From Trichuris trichiura (taxonomy: Eukaryota > Nematoda > Enoplea > Trichinellida > Trichuridae): DNA of 64,000 nt. Below are positions 25,466-35,500 of this stretch, in pieces. How positions within the stretch are numbered: the stretch's first letter is position 1; each line of letters opens with the position of its first letter. The notes below the pieces were generated by a model. It had not been told where the DNA came from and did no database searches. It saw only the letters and a program-made list of their open reading frames with translations. Location of the stretch: assembly GCA_037903355.1 (NCBI GenBank), contig JBAJFE010000014.1, forward strand, positions 3,162,001-3,226,000, read 5' to 3'. Position numbers and translations under genes: made by a program.

Positions 25466-25636
25466 AGAGAGAAGGTGAATACTAGATCTTCAGATTCACG
25501 GGTTTGGCCTGTTGGATGTATCTGTAAGTAAACTTCCGCTCATCCATCCGTTGGTAGGGCATTTTGAAGTTTACTTACAGATACATCCAACAGGCCAAAC
25601 CCGTGAATCTGAAGATCTAGTATTCACCTTCTCTCT
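25466..25636. repeat. Perfect 71-bp inverted repeat (hairpin)
   Basis: Arms 25466-25536 and 25566-25636 are exact reverse complements (71 of 71 by eye), with a 29-base loop. It sits inside array unit 1 and accounts for that unit's extra length. The loop and one arm match the dispersed repeat seen at 27405-27495 and 24610-24720 (minus), so it looks like an inverted duplication of the end of that repeat. Confidence 0.95.
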
Positions 25637-25736
25637 TCTTATCTCCTTCTAAGGGGCGCGTCCCTTAAATGAAACTTTTGCGATGGGCAACTCGTTCATA
25701 AAATCAACGCTTATTTCCTAAAAGTCAATAGCGAAG

Positions 25737-25766
25737 CGTTGGGACCTCTCTGTGGCTCGTCATCAG
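25737..25766 (-). pseudogene. Decayed hammerhead-like core, array unit 2
   Basis: CUGAUGA is kept but GAAA has become CAAC and helix II is weak. Most likely inactive. Confidence 0.6.
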
Positions 25767-26215
25767 AAAAACATTCTGCCGCTCGTCGTGTCGGTCACTA
25801 TGTTAGCAAGCTGCTCCATCTCACCAATCCTGGCGCAGAGCTCTTCTCTCACGTCTATCTTGATCGGTCGGGCGGGCCTTGGTCTCAACTAGTTAGTCAG
25901 CCTCCCAAGCGAGCAGGCAACCGATCTTACTAGACCGCAGCAGCAATAAGAATGAGGAACAACGATCCTAAAAACGATATTCACCCATGTGTTTCAAACA
26001 GATCGAGCTTTAAACTGTCGTGCTGTCAGGTCTTTACCTTCTTTCTTTCGTGCCTTTCATTGTCCGCTTTTGTACTTCTGTGCCCGCAAACACATTTTAA
26101 TTTAATTTTCTCTGTCTTTCTTCCTTCTGACGGGTGCGTTTTTAAAATTAAACTTTTGCGAGTTGCAACCCGGCCATTAATTCCACATTTACTTCCGGAA
26201 CGTCGATAGCGAAGC

Positions 26216-26244
26216 TTTCGGACTTCGCCGGGGCTCGTCAGCAG
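26216..26244 (-). ncRNA. Hammerhead-like core, array unit 3
   Basis: CUGCUGA (A6 changed to C) and GAAA. It is followed by AGC-UUC-GCU-A, which is the cleanest helix III in the window: A15.1-U16.1, two GC pairs, triloop, and A as the base before the scissile bond. Helix II has a mismatch. Confidence 0.65.
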
Positions 26245-26691
26245 GGCAACTTTGTGCCGCCCGTTGGGTGGGCCACTATGTTAACAAGCTGCTCCATCTG
26301 ACCGAAGCAGGCGCAGAGCTCAGCCGTCACGTCTATCCTGACCCGTCCGGCCTTGGTCCAACCCTGTCAGTCAGACTTCTTAGCCAGGAGCCAAACGACC
26401 TTTCTCGACATCGGCAACAATAACAATGAAAAACAACGATACAACAAACGATATACACCGGTGTGTTTTAAACAATTCGGCTTTTAAACTGTCATCCTTG
26501 TCAGGTGTTTACCTTATTTCTTTCGTAGCCCTCGTAGTCAGCTTATGTACTTCTGTGCCCGGAAACACATTTGAAGTTAATTTTTTCTCTTCTTTCTTCC
26601 TTCTATGCGGTGCGCTTTTAAAATGAAACTTTCGCGAGTCGCAACCAGTGGATTAATTCTACGTTTATTTCGCGAACGTCAGTAACGAAGC

Positions 26692-26720
26692 TTTCGGGCC
26701 TCGCCGTAGCTCGTCATCAG
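26692..26720 (-). ncRNA. Hammerhead-like core, array unit 4
   Basis: CUGAUGA, helix II of about five pairs, GAAA, then AGC-UUC-GUU-A (A-U, G-U and C-G pairs), giving a plausible cleavage site after A. Helix I is not evident in the monomer; pairing between neighbouring units or dimers may be needed. Confidence 0.72.
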
Positions 26721-27145
26721 GGAAACTTTGTGCCGTCCGTTGGGTGGGTCATTATGTTAGCAAGCTGGTCCAGCTGACCGACGCCGGCGCAGAGCTCACG
26801 GTCACGTCCATCTTGACCAATCACGCCTTGGTCCCACCTAGTCAGTCAGCCTCCCTAGCGAGCAGGCAACCGATCTTACTAGACCGCAACAACAATAAGA
26901 ATGAGCAACAATGATCCTACAAACGATATTCCCCCATGTGTTTCAAACAGATCGGGCTTTAAACTGTCATGCTGTCAGATCTTTACCTTCTTTCTTTGGT
27001 GCCTCTCGTTGTCCGCTTATGTACTTCTGTGCTCGCAAACCGATTTTAAATCAATTTTCTCTCTTCTTTCTTTCTTCTAACCGGTGCGTTTTTAAAATGA
27101 AGTTTTTGCGAGTGGCAATTAGTTGATTAATTCTACGTTTATCTG

Positions 27146-28205
27146 CTTTAAGAGGGTTCGATCGTGACCAAAATGCACCTAATTGTTCAAGACTTCGCTT
27201 TAAAGGATTTGTTCACCTGTTAACCGTAATGGCATGTTGTTTAAAGTCATTGAATCGTTTATTCCTTAATGTTTCCTTAGGATTTCTGCAACGGAAACTA
27301 CATATAACAATACAGCGGACTGCGCTCAGTAGAACACTCTTCTGTCAGAGCAGTTCAATGCTGTTAGTTGCTTTGGAAGATGGGGATTCTTTTAACCGCC
27401 TTGGGCTGTTTCATAGTTGATCTTCGGTTCACGGCTTCGGCCTGTTTAGTACATTTGTACCTAAACTTCAAATGCCCTACCAGCTAATGGATGCTCATTC
27501 AAACGAGAAGTTTTGGCAAAGCAGCACGCACATACACAGAAGAAAATTAAATTAGCAGAGCTAATTTGCATGGGGAAGAAATCGTATAACCTTTCGAGTC
27601 GAAGCGGAAGCTTTTCGTTGCAAGGAAACAACGAGATACTTCCACGGTTTGCAAGTTAAACGTTTTTTGAGAGCTTGACCGTTGTTTTTACGCTTTATGG
27701 TGATCAAACATCGATGAGGATAGGATAGTTTAAATCTTAAAACTGGTCAACAACTTCCAATAACCTTCTTAATCAACCGAACAGCAAATCTATCATCTCT
27801 CTGAAATGAAAACTTGGTCATCCGTTAAGAAGGGTAACGAGCTCTGAGAAGGAAAACGCATGATATGTTTCGTTAAAGTCATAGCAGCAGCAATACCTGA
27901 CCTGCGAACTAATGTATACGCAAATATATGCACAATGAGTGATTACGTGTTTTCTTAATCAATAGAGCTGACTTGAGAACTGTAGCAACAGGAAGAACCA
28001 CAACGATAACATTCTTTCACTAAGCGCCCTTAACAGAGAGCGAAAGTAGAAACAACCAACTACGCAAAACCACAGTGAAAGAATAAAGCGAGCGCGAGCA
28101 GCTAGGCAGCGAACGGCTTGTCAGACAGTTGGCAGTCCGCCAAACGTGAGTCATCCTGACACGCGTAGTCGATAAGCTCATATTAACGTGCCAGTTTGCA
28201 TTCCT
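27146..28205. other. Intergenic with dispersed-repeat copy
   Basis: 27405-27495 is a diverged copy of the repeat that forms the hairpin at 25466-25636. The rest shows nothing. Confidence 0.45.
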
Positions 28206-28290
28206 CAATAAAAACTCCAGTAAAACTGAAGCTGCAACCAAACCGGGGGGTTGTTTGATTTTAGGTTCAGTTTTACTGGAGTTTTTGTTG
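28206..28290. repeat. 25-bp inverted repeat
   Basis: Arms 28206-28230 and 28266-28290 match at 24 of 25 bases (ACTCCAGTAAAACTGAA), with a 35-base loop holding a GGGGGG run. It abuts the tRNA-Leu-like relic. Confidence 0.85.
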
Positions 28291-28292
28291 AG

Positions 28293-28374
28293 GTAGATGG
28301 CTGAGAGGTCCAAGGCGCTGCGTTATGGTTGCGGTCTACTCCGATGGGAGCAAGTTCGGAGTCCGCACAAGTTA
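28293..28374 (+). pseudogene. tRNA-Leu-like relic
   Basis: Follows the plan of a class II tRNA: GATGGCTGAGAGGTCCAAGG (D arm), GGCGCTGCGTT...GCGGTCTAC (anticodon arm and start of variable arm), CTCCGATGGGAG, then AAGTTCGGAGTCC (T arm). Acceptor ends and the anticodon stem are disrupted, so a pseudogene or SINE head. Confidence 0.55.
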
Positions 28375-28500
28375 GATTAACGCCAAATGCTGTGCGTAAC
28401 CACTGCGTTTCCTCATCTGGAGATGTTAAGTTTCCTTTTAATATTAAATGCAAAATAGCTGCTACATTCAACACTTTTGCCGCCATTCATCGAATTAGTG

Positions 28501-28706
28501 CAGTGTTTCTCAACGTAGGCCCTGGGGCCCCCCTGGGGGACCCTGGGAGATTTTAGGGGAGCCCTGGAAGCTAGGGAGGCCCTGGAGGATAATGCGGCAG
28601 GACATTGTCCCAATAAACGGTGGGCCCTTACAAGGATTAGGGGGGCCCTGGTGGGCCCTGACAAGGCCTAGGGGAGCCCTGGGACAAAAAAGGTTGAGAA
28701 ACTATG
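28501..28706. mobile_element. hAT-type MITE, GC-rich
   Basis: 206 bp, perfect 8-bp duplication AATTAGTG (28493-28500 and 28707-28714). Terminal repeats CAGTGTTTCTCAACG and, inverted, CATAGTTTCTCAACC; the CAGNG start and TTTCTCAAC are typical of hAT elements. The interior is a succession of GGCCCTGG / CCCCTGGGG strings able to self-pair. Confidence 0.93.
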
Positions 28707-28714
28707 AATTAGTG

Positions 28715-29496
28715 TCTTGATCATTTGTGCGATAGGCAGGCGAGAGTGGAAGGAACATGACAGAAGCCATTTTCACCGGTTCCAACAAGAACTTTGGTAC
28801 TAAACGTGGGTATGTAAACCGTACTTTTAAAAACATATTTCAACTTAAACTTTAAATAACTCTGGTATAAAAAGGAGCAATATAACAAGTATATATTACC
28901 AATTTTCACACTGCTGTATGAGTTTTCCGAAGCAACTGCTGTTTACAAAACTTAAGTTGGCTTATAAATTGCGGAGCTTTTAGGCCTTCTGCTGTCCATA
29001 AAGCTACTTATTGAATAAAATTATATCCCTCAAAAGCAGACCGTTTCTGGAAATGTGATTTTGATAATGACCACTAATGCACCGGCTACAGGGAGTTGTG
29101 TTCATTATTTCTGCCTAGCTGTTGATTAAAAAAGCTTCCTAGTTATCCAGACCAAACGAGCTATAAATACGAACTTCGGTGAAGTCAGAAATAGTTGCAG
29201 GGGAGCTCAAGAATTAGCTATCAAAACAGAGAATTCAAGAATTTAGTTTATCTAATTAACGCAAACACGTCAATGGTTTATGAACTAAACGTGCAAACGC
29301 TAGTTCCATCTCCACGCGCTCCCACAATGACCATTCTGCATTTTGTAAATTTAGACCATCCTGTTCGAATCGTAGCCAAACTACTTCCGACATGTAGCCT
29401 TTAAACTTCCGGCCTTAGACGGTGATATCACAGAAGAACGTATACACTGGTTTTATTTAAACCCCATCGAACAGAAAAGTGGCCGGCATTAAACAC
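28715..29496. other. Intergenic, no feature seen
   Basis: No exon, RNA or repeat could be supported. Confidence 0.4.
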
Positions 29497-29570
29497 GGCC
29501 GTATACTTCAGTCGGTTAGAGCATGGTGCTAATAACGCTGAGGCCGCAAGTTCAATTGTCACTCTGGCCA
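29497..29570 (+). pseudogene. tRNA-Ile pseudogene
   Basis: 74 nt, colinear with the intact tRNA-Ile at 30240-30313. The anticodon arm GTGCTAATAACGC is intact, but the D stem (ACTTC for GCTC), the T stem (GCAAG against GTCAC) and the acceptor pair 6 are broken. Confidence 0.85.
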
Positions 29571-30239
29571 AGTCCTTACGCAATGCAAAGTGTAAGAAAA
29601 CACAAAGCAATAATGTTAGAAATAATTATGTGCGCCAAAACATTTTAGGCCCTTTGCAGCAACTATATTTCTTTGAACGGAAGCCAACTTCACACCTATC
29701 AGACCTTTTAGAGTACAATTCTCCATAAGGTCAACCCAATAAACGTGAGTTCATTAATCGTTAACGGGAGTTTATACTTTAATTCCAACCAAACTATTAA
29801 TGGGCTATATCTTCATTAATCGTTCGATTTAAATAAGAGATGAGATGCTTTGAATGCGGCATATTGAATTATCGACAAACCCAAACAACCAGTCAACTTC
29901 GCCTTCTATATCATTTTCCAGCTAATGCTGTCTGAACAAAGGAAACACAATACTGATCAATATGAGCAAAATAACCTTTGCAGGTAGGGGAACGTTTGCG
30001 TCTTTTTCTGTGCTTCTATCCCTACAAGCAACTTAACGATAAATTACAGTTCTGTAATCTTAGTGTTACGGATCTTTCAACTTTTACTCATACAGATAGG
30101 CTGAAAATTAGCAGTATAAGTAATAGTTCATTCTGAAACAAGAGAATGCGAGTTTTGAGGTCGTGAAATACATTTCGCAGTAGTACTACGGCACGTTTAC
30201 AGCCCTTCGTGTTCAAACTATTAGGCAAAAAGCTATTGC
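29571..30239. other. Intergenic between tRNA-Ile copies
   Basis: Nothing else seen. Confidence 0.4.
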
Positions 30240-30313
30240 TGGCCAGAGTGGGGGTCGAACCCACGACCTTAGCGTTATTAGCACCACGCTCTAACCGACT
30301 GAGCTATCCGGCC
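30240..30313 (-). tRNA. tRNA-Ile (anticodon AAU)
   Basis: Minus strand, 74 nt. All arms pair: acceptor GGCCGGA/TCTGGCC (one G-U), D arm with GGTTAGAGC, anticodon loop CTAATAA, T arm GTGGG-TTCGACC-CCCAC, discriminator A. Box A (TAGCTCAGTCGG) and box B (GGTTCGACCC) are canonical. CCA is not encoded, as expected for a eukaryotic nuclear gene. Confidence 0.97.
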
Positions 30314-31715
30314 ATGAACACAAATTTGTCCGACGAGTATAAGAAAAAGTTGCACGCTGCAGGAAAACAAAACCAAGGTATTTATTTCTACGTACGTTTG
30401 TACTTGAAAATAGAAGCAACACTAACTAAAGAATAACAGCTTTCTATTGGACGCTGTTTTAACAGGATGCACCAAAGAAAAGCGAGACATATTCATCACA
30501 CATAGATAGATCTTTGCAAGCGCTGTGCTACATCGCAGAATGCTGAACGCTCAGAACATTGTTCGTTAGACAAACGTATACTTCTGGCGACGGGAAAAAA
30601 ACAGCAGAGTCCGTAATTCTGCCGGTAACGCGTGAGTTTCATAACCGCAAGGATAAAAATTTAGCATCCTCCTCAGGCATTAGCTCAGCTAAATAAAGCA
30701 TAATTGCGTAGGCTTAGGAGAACTCCCAGACTTTGCAATATGTTCATAAAGCAGTCAGCACACAAGTCTGTGGATACTGTTTGAAAACGAACTTTTCAGA
30801 GCGCGTAACGGCGGCAGGGAATAACAAGTCGTTCTGTTAATAAATTTAATGTTAATGCAGTCGACTAACTTGGTTCACATCTGTCCCTTTTGCTTGAATT
30901 CTTTCCTTGACGTCTCCATTTTTCTGTGACACCTATCATACTTTTGCAGAAATCCCAAGACTCTGTTAACAGCATCCTTACTGTTCACCCAAATGAGAAA
31001 AGAACGATGCAGCTTGTGGTCATAGCCACAACAAGGTTACGAGTTATACTTTTCTTTGGCCTTGAGCTGCCCACGTGCGTAAGCTGCTGTTATTATTGTA
31101 GGATCTTCGGCGCGAGTTTGACTGTTTGAGCAAATTAAAACTTGTGCTAGAGGTTATTCGCGCAGCGATAATCAGCTATGAAGAAGTAACAGGAATTAAC
31201 ACAACTGTTCGATGGAGATGTCGTCAGGTTAATTTCACTTCTTGGTTCATTCAAGCTGTTAGCTATACAAAGCAGCAGACGTCGGAGGCATTATTTGATC
31301 TTTGCCATTCGGTTGTTTAGATTATTGCTCTCTCATAATGGACCTGTTGTTAACGTATAATTTTACTAGCTTGTCATAAAAGTACTTTCATTTCCAAAGC
31401 TTTAATTTCTGCTGTTTCAAATAAATGGTAAGGTCTAATGAACGAATGTAGCTAAGAACGATTTTAACTTCTAAAATAATAGACTGTAAGCAACTGCAAT
31501 AGCATTAGCGAATAACAGCTTCACACAATGACAAAAAAATAAACTGCGAAGACGATTACAAGTGGATGAAAACTACTGTCAGCTACAGTTGGTCACAAGA
31601 TACAGTGTCTTCTATCCTGGAAGCAAGCTAAAGAGTTAGTTCGCAATCTTTTCATTATCGAAGTTTCGGCTGGCAGTTTGTATTTTGGCGTTCCACGTAC
31701 GCGACTTTTTAATAC
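30314..31715. other. Intergenic, upstream of Rab33
   Basis: No exon could be supported; presumably contains the Rab33 promoter and 5' UTR. Confidence 0.4.
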
Positions 31716-32438
31716 ATGGAAGTTGAGGCAGCAGAAAGTGTTAGTTTTACAAGAATCGCACAACCATCAAGGGTAGTCTCCAGACCAACTTGTCGGCGAA
31801 CTTTCAAGGTAATTGTATTGGGTGATCCAAACGTCGGTAAAACTTGCCTAAGCTTCCGCTTCTGCAACGGAAAATTTCCATCGAATACAGAAGCTACGAT
31901 AGGTGTCGACTTTCGCGAGAAGATAGTCGAATTAGAAGGTGAACTTCTTCGGGTAGGAAGTAATTGTTTTAGTTTTTGTGTGATTTTTTGTTCATAGGTT
32001 CAATTTTGGGATACTGCAGGACAGGAACGTTTCCGTCAGTCCATGGTATCCCATTATTATCGAAACGTTCATGCTATAATTTTTGTTTACGATGTTTCGC
32101 AAGCCTCCAGCTTTCGACAGCTCCCCCATTGGATAGATGAGTGTCAGAAGCACGGAGTTTTTGGTACTGTTCCCATGATTTTAGTAGGAAATAAATGCGA
32201 TATACCAACCATCCAAGTTTCTACTGAAGAAGCACAACGTTTTGCTGACCAGCACGACATGCCGTTATTCATAACTTCCGCTAAGGACGAAGCCGAAGCT
32301 GATCAGATAACATCGATTTACATGACCCTTGTTCATATACTGCAGAAAAATAAGCCTGTCCACGTGACTACGGACGAAGAGCGACTGCGTCTGAAAGCCC
32401 ATTTGGAAGAGCAATCGTCCGACTACTGCGGTTGTTAG
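31716..32438 (+). CDS. RAB33: Rab33-family small GTPase
   Basis: Two exons (31716-31952, 31998-32438) around a 45-nt GT-AG intron; 225 residues, close to the usual ~230-240. GTP-binding motifs in order: P-loop GDPNVGKT (36-43), effector region ATIGVDF, DTAGQE (84-89), NKCD (144-147), TSAK (172-175). The C-terminus CGC is a double-geranylgeranylation signal. Within Rabs, [20 protein letters not shown] and PHWIDEC point to Rab33. Rab33 acts at the Golgi in retrograde traffic and binds ATG16L1 in autophagy (known of the family). AATAAA at 32471-32476 is the likely poly(A) signal. The stop lies 88 bp from the stop of ANAPC5 on the other strand, so the 3' UTRs may overlap. Confidence 0.95.
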
Positions 32439-32526
32439 ATTCTAAATTGGTATCAAAAAACTTTGTTTTTAATAAAAAGTTTCCGTCAGCTGATAAAGCA
32501 CTCATGTAATGTTAGTTATTAGAGAT

Positions 32527-35500
32527 TCAACATTTCGGCAGCAGCAACGCTTTGGCCAGAAACTGCATTTGACAATCTCCTGGATGTGCTTCATCGAGTG
32601 CAAGAAAAGCTTCCGCATTTTCGTTCCTTAATTGCCAACGCCCCAATGTGTGATACGTTTGAGCCTACAAAATACTGAGTTAGACACGCTTTTTGGCCTG
32701 TTCATATTTATACTGCACTTACAAGATACCAAAGAGCGACCTTTTCGTGATAGGGCGCTTTGACCAGGGAAAACAACGAAGCAGCTTCCGTCATATCTTC
32801 TATTGATGTGGTCAGCATTTCTACGAATTCGTGTCAAAAAATAACTCGTGGAAAAAATATCTTAACCTACTTTCTTTTTCTTCGTTTTTGACCACTTTTC
32901 TAGCTTTCATTAAGTATCCAATGCCCAAAAGGAACCGGCATTGACCTTGTTCAAAGGCAGTTCCCGTTTCTGAGAGCTTGAGAAGAGCGTCCAATGCTAT
33001 GTGGACAAGTTGATCCGCATCTCCACGAAGCAACTTCAACAAGCAGGTTTATCCTCTCTGCGCAAAGTACAAGGCCACAAAAAATACATGAATAATGGTT
33101 TCAAGAAGTCCAATTAGGGCAGATGTATTCGTGTCCTTTTGATGAATACTGATTTGTTTTAAAGTGCAGAGATAATGTGACATCCGTTGAGTATCACAAT
33201 TTTGGTAGGCGGCAGCTTCGGCGGCTAATAGCAACCATCTGAAAATGTAGAGGTCAGCATGAACGTTCGCCGCCTGTTTTTCTGATTAGGGAATCGCAAG
33301 TTTATGGTCATGCACAAAACTCAATTTCGCATACGGCATTATACTACCGCTGACAGCGGTGCAAATGCAGGAGTCCTAGGCATTTCGTTCCGACCATTCG
33401 ATTATAGGTCGAGATTATTCATGTATGGATTAATCATACAGATCCTCCTAGCTTAGCGCAGTCTAGCGTAAACGTGATACAAATGTTGAATATATCTTGC
33501 AACAGCCCATTGTACACTGCAGCGAAAGTGAGAAACAGGTTGTGTATGGGTTTAAACATCTGAATGTTCACAAGACTGTAATAACTACGATTGGTAATGT
33601 TACAACTACATCAATTCCTCTCTCTCCTAATGGCGTTTGACGATAGCTAATCTTTAAAGGCCCTGAATGTGACTGTTGATTGTTTAGCGCAGCGATCCTC
33701 AACCGTCCGCTTTCCTTTTATGCTGTTGACTTTGGCGGCGCCTCTCCTTTCTTCGTGTTTACCGCCTGACCTGACTCATTAATTTGTTCCCAACTGTTTC
33801 TTCTAACCTTAACCATTCCTATTAACCTCATCCCTTCAGACTTCACCAGGATAGGGGACATTAGCTTTTCGTGCAAAACATTGGAACAAGTTGGTTGCAG
33901 TGTTGACTCTAGCAGATAAAAGGTGACTGGCTCATGCGGCCAAAGTAGACGCTTTTCGGATTTAGGATTATCTACACATTCAAAAGTAATGTGATACATT
34001 AGAATTGGGAATCAAGTGTAAACGTAAAATTTACCTGATGGTTCATACGCATTCCAAAAAATTGCATAAAGATAATTTTGCGCTGTGCTTCCACAGTAGA
34101 GTAGCTCCTAAACTCACTGGAAATGGGCTCACTAGAGCTGAGAACGTATAATGTTCAATAATTTCGAAAAAAATGCGGTAAAATTTTGATCAGCTAGACA
34201 CCCAGATTTTCCGAACTGTTTGGAGAAAACAGTAAATTTAGGTAATGAATAAATGGCGTTCAAATTGTGAGTAATCGCAACTTTGGTTTAGTCTACCTAA
34301 CTTACAAACGCGCATGTAAGCAAGCACGAAATGACACAAAAATTCAGGTCCCAACGCCGAAACTTTAATTTCCCGTCTAAAGAACCCACAAACTCTAAGA
34401 ACCTGGAGCAAGAAGTTTTCAACTTAAACTTTAAACTATCGAGTTTGAAGTGCTCACGTTTAAACTCTAACAACCTCTCGGCATCAGGTTTTCACTTCAA
34501 ACTCTTCGCTTAAAAGTATAAACTACCGAGTGATCGCATTAAACATTTGGAACCTGCGCGTCAAGTTTTCGTTTTGAACACTAAGAACCTGATTATTCAA
34601 TTTTCACTTTAAACATACCGCTCGAAAGCTCGCCGCAAAGTCTGATTGATTGGGTGCGACTAAAGCCCCACAGGTTAAGATAGACCTGACGGCTGAGGTT
34701 TCCGCCAACGTCGGCAGGATGGGCGGCTTGCTAACATGATGACCAACCCGACGGGCAGCACACATAGCGCCGATGACAGGCCTCCGTGAGGCCTCAAAGC
34801 TTCGCGAGTTGACGCTTACGCATAAAAGCTAATTTAACGAGCCGATTGCAAAGCCGCGAAAAATTTTCATTTTGAAAAACGCACCCATTAGCAAGGAAGA
34901 AAAAAAGAAAAAGAATAAAGAAAAATAAAATCAATATGTGTGTGCGGGCACGGACAACAAAGAGGGCAACGAAAGCCTGAGAAGAAACAGGGTAAAGACC
35001 CGGAAACAAGACAGTTCAAAAGCAGTATGTTTAAAACAGGCGGGTGTATCGTTTGTCGGCTTGCAGTCGCTCATCCTTAGTGTTGCAGCCGTCGTGGAAG
35101 GTCGGTTCAGTGCTCGCAGCAGTCTGACTGACTAGGTGGGGACCAAGGCCCGACAGGTCAAGATAGAGTTGATGGCTGAGGTTTCTGCCGAAGTCAGTCG
35201 GACGGAGCGGCTTGCAAACAGGATGACCGAACTGACTGACGGCACATATAGCGCTGATGACAGGCCCCCGTTGCGCTCGAATGCTCCGCGAGTTAACGAA
35301 AGGGTTGGAAAACGGCAAAAAATTTTTATTCTTAATAACGCATGCGTTAGGGAGAAGAAAAAAGAAGAAAAAAAATTTAAACATACGACTCTGAAGTTTA
35401 AATTATCGAGTTTAAAATGCACATTTGAAAGTCTGAAAACCTGAGGATCAGAACGTTTACTTTAGTCTTTAAACAATCGAGTTTAAAGTGCTCACTGTAA

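Larger units (their letters stand above)
24968..27145 (-). repeat. Tandem array of ~478-bp ribozyme-bearing units
   Basis: Four head-to-tail units plus a partial one, starting near 24968, 25661, 26136, 26611 and 27091. Each starts with an AAACTTTTGCGAG-like string, then AACGCTTATTT / ACGTTTATTT, then the hammerhead core (minus strand 25057, 25737, 26216, 26692), then a ~200-bp GC-rich block, then a pyrimidine-rich end. Core-to-core spacing is 479 and 476 bp in the last pairs; 680 bp in the first, explained by a ~200-bp hairpin insertion. Direct tandem units with one hammerhead each are the hallmark of metazoan retrozymes, whose RNA is cut into monomers and circularised (known family; assignment is inference). 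No protein is encoded. Units have drifted 15-25% by eye, so the array is not young. Confidence 0.82.

Noticed and set aside
29428..29610. Minus-strand frame over the tRNA-Ile pseudogene
   Set aside because: Antisense reading of tRNA-like sequence.
30209..30436. Plus-strand frame with RVGVEPTTLALLAPRSNRL
   Set aside because: This is the antisense reading of the tRNA-Ile at 30240-30313, a well-known spurious protein.
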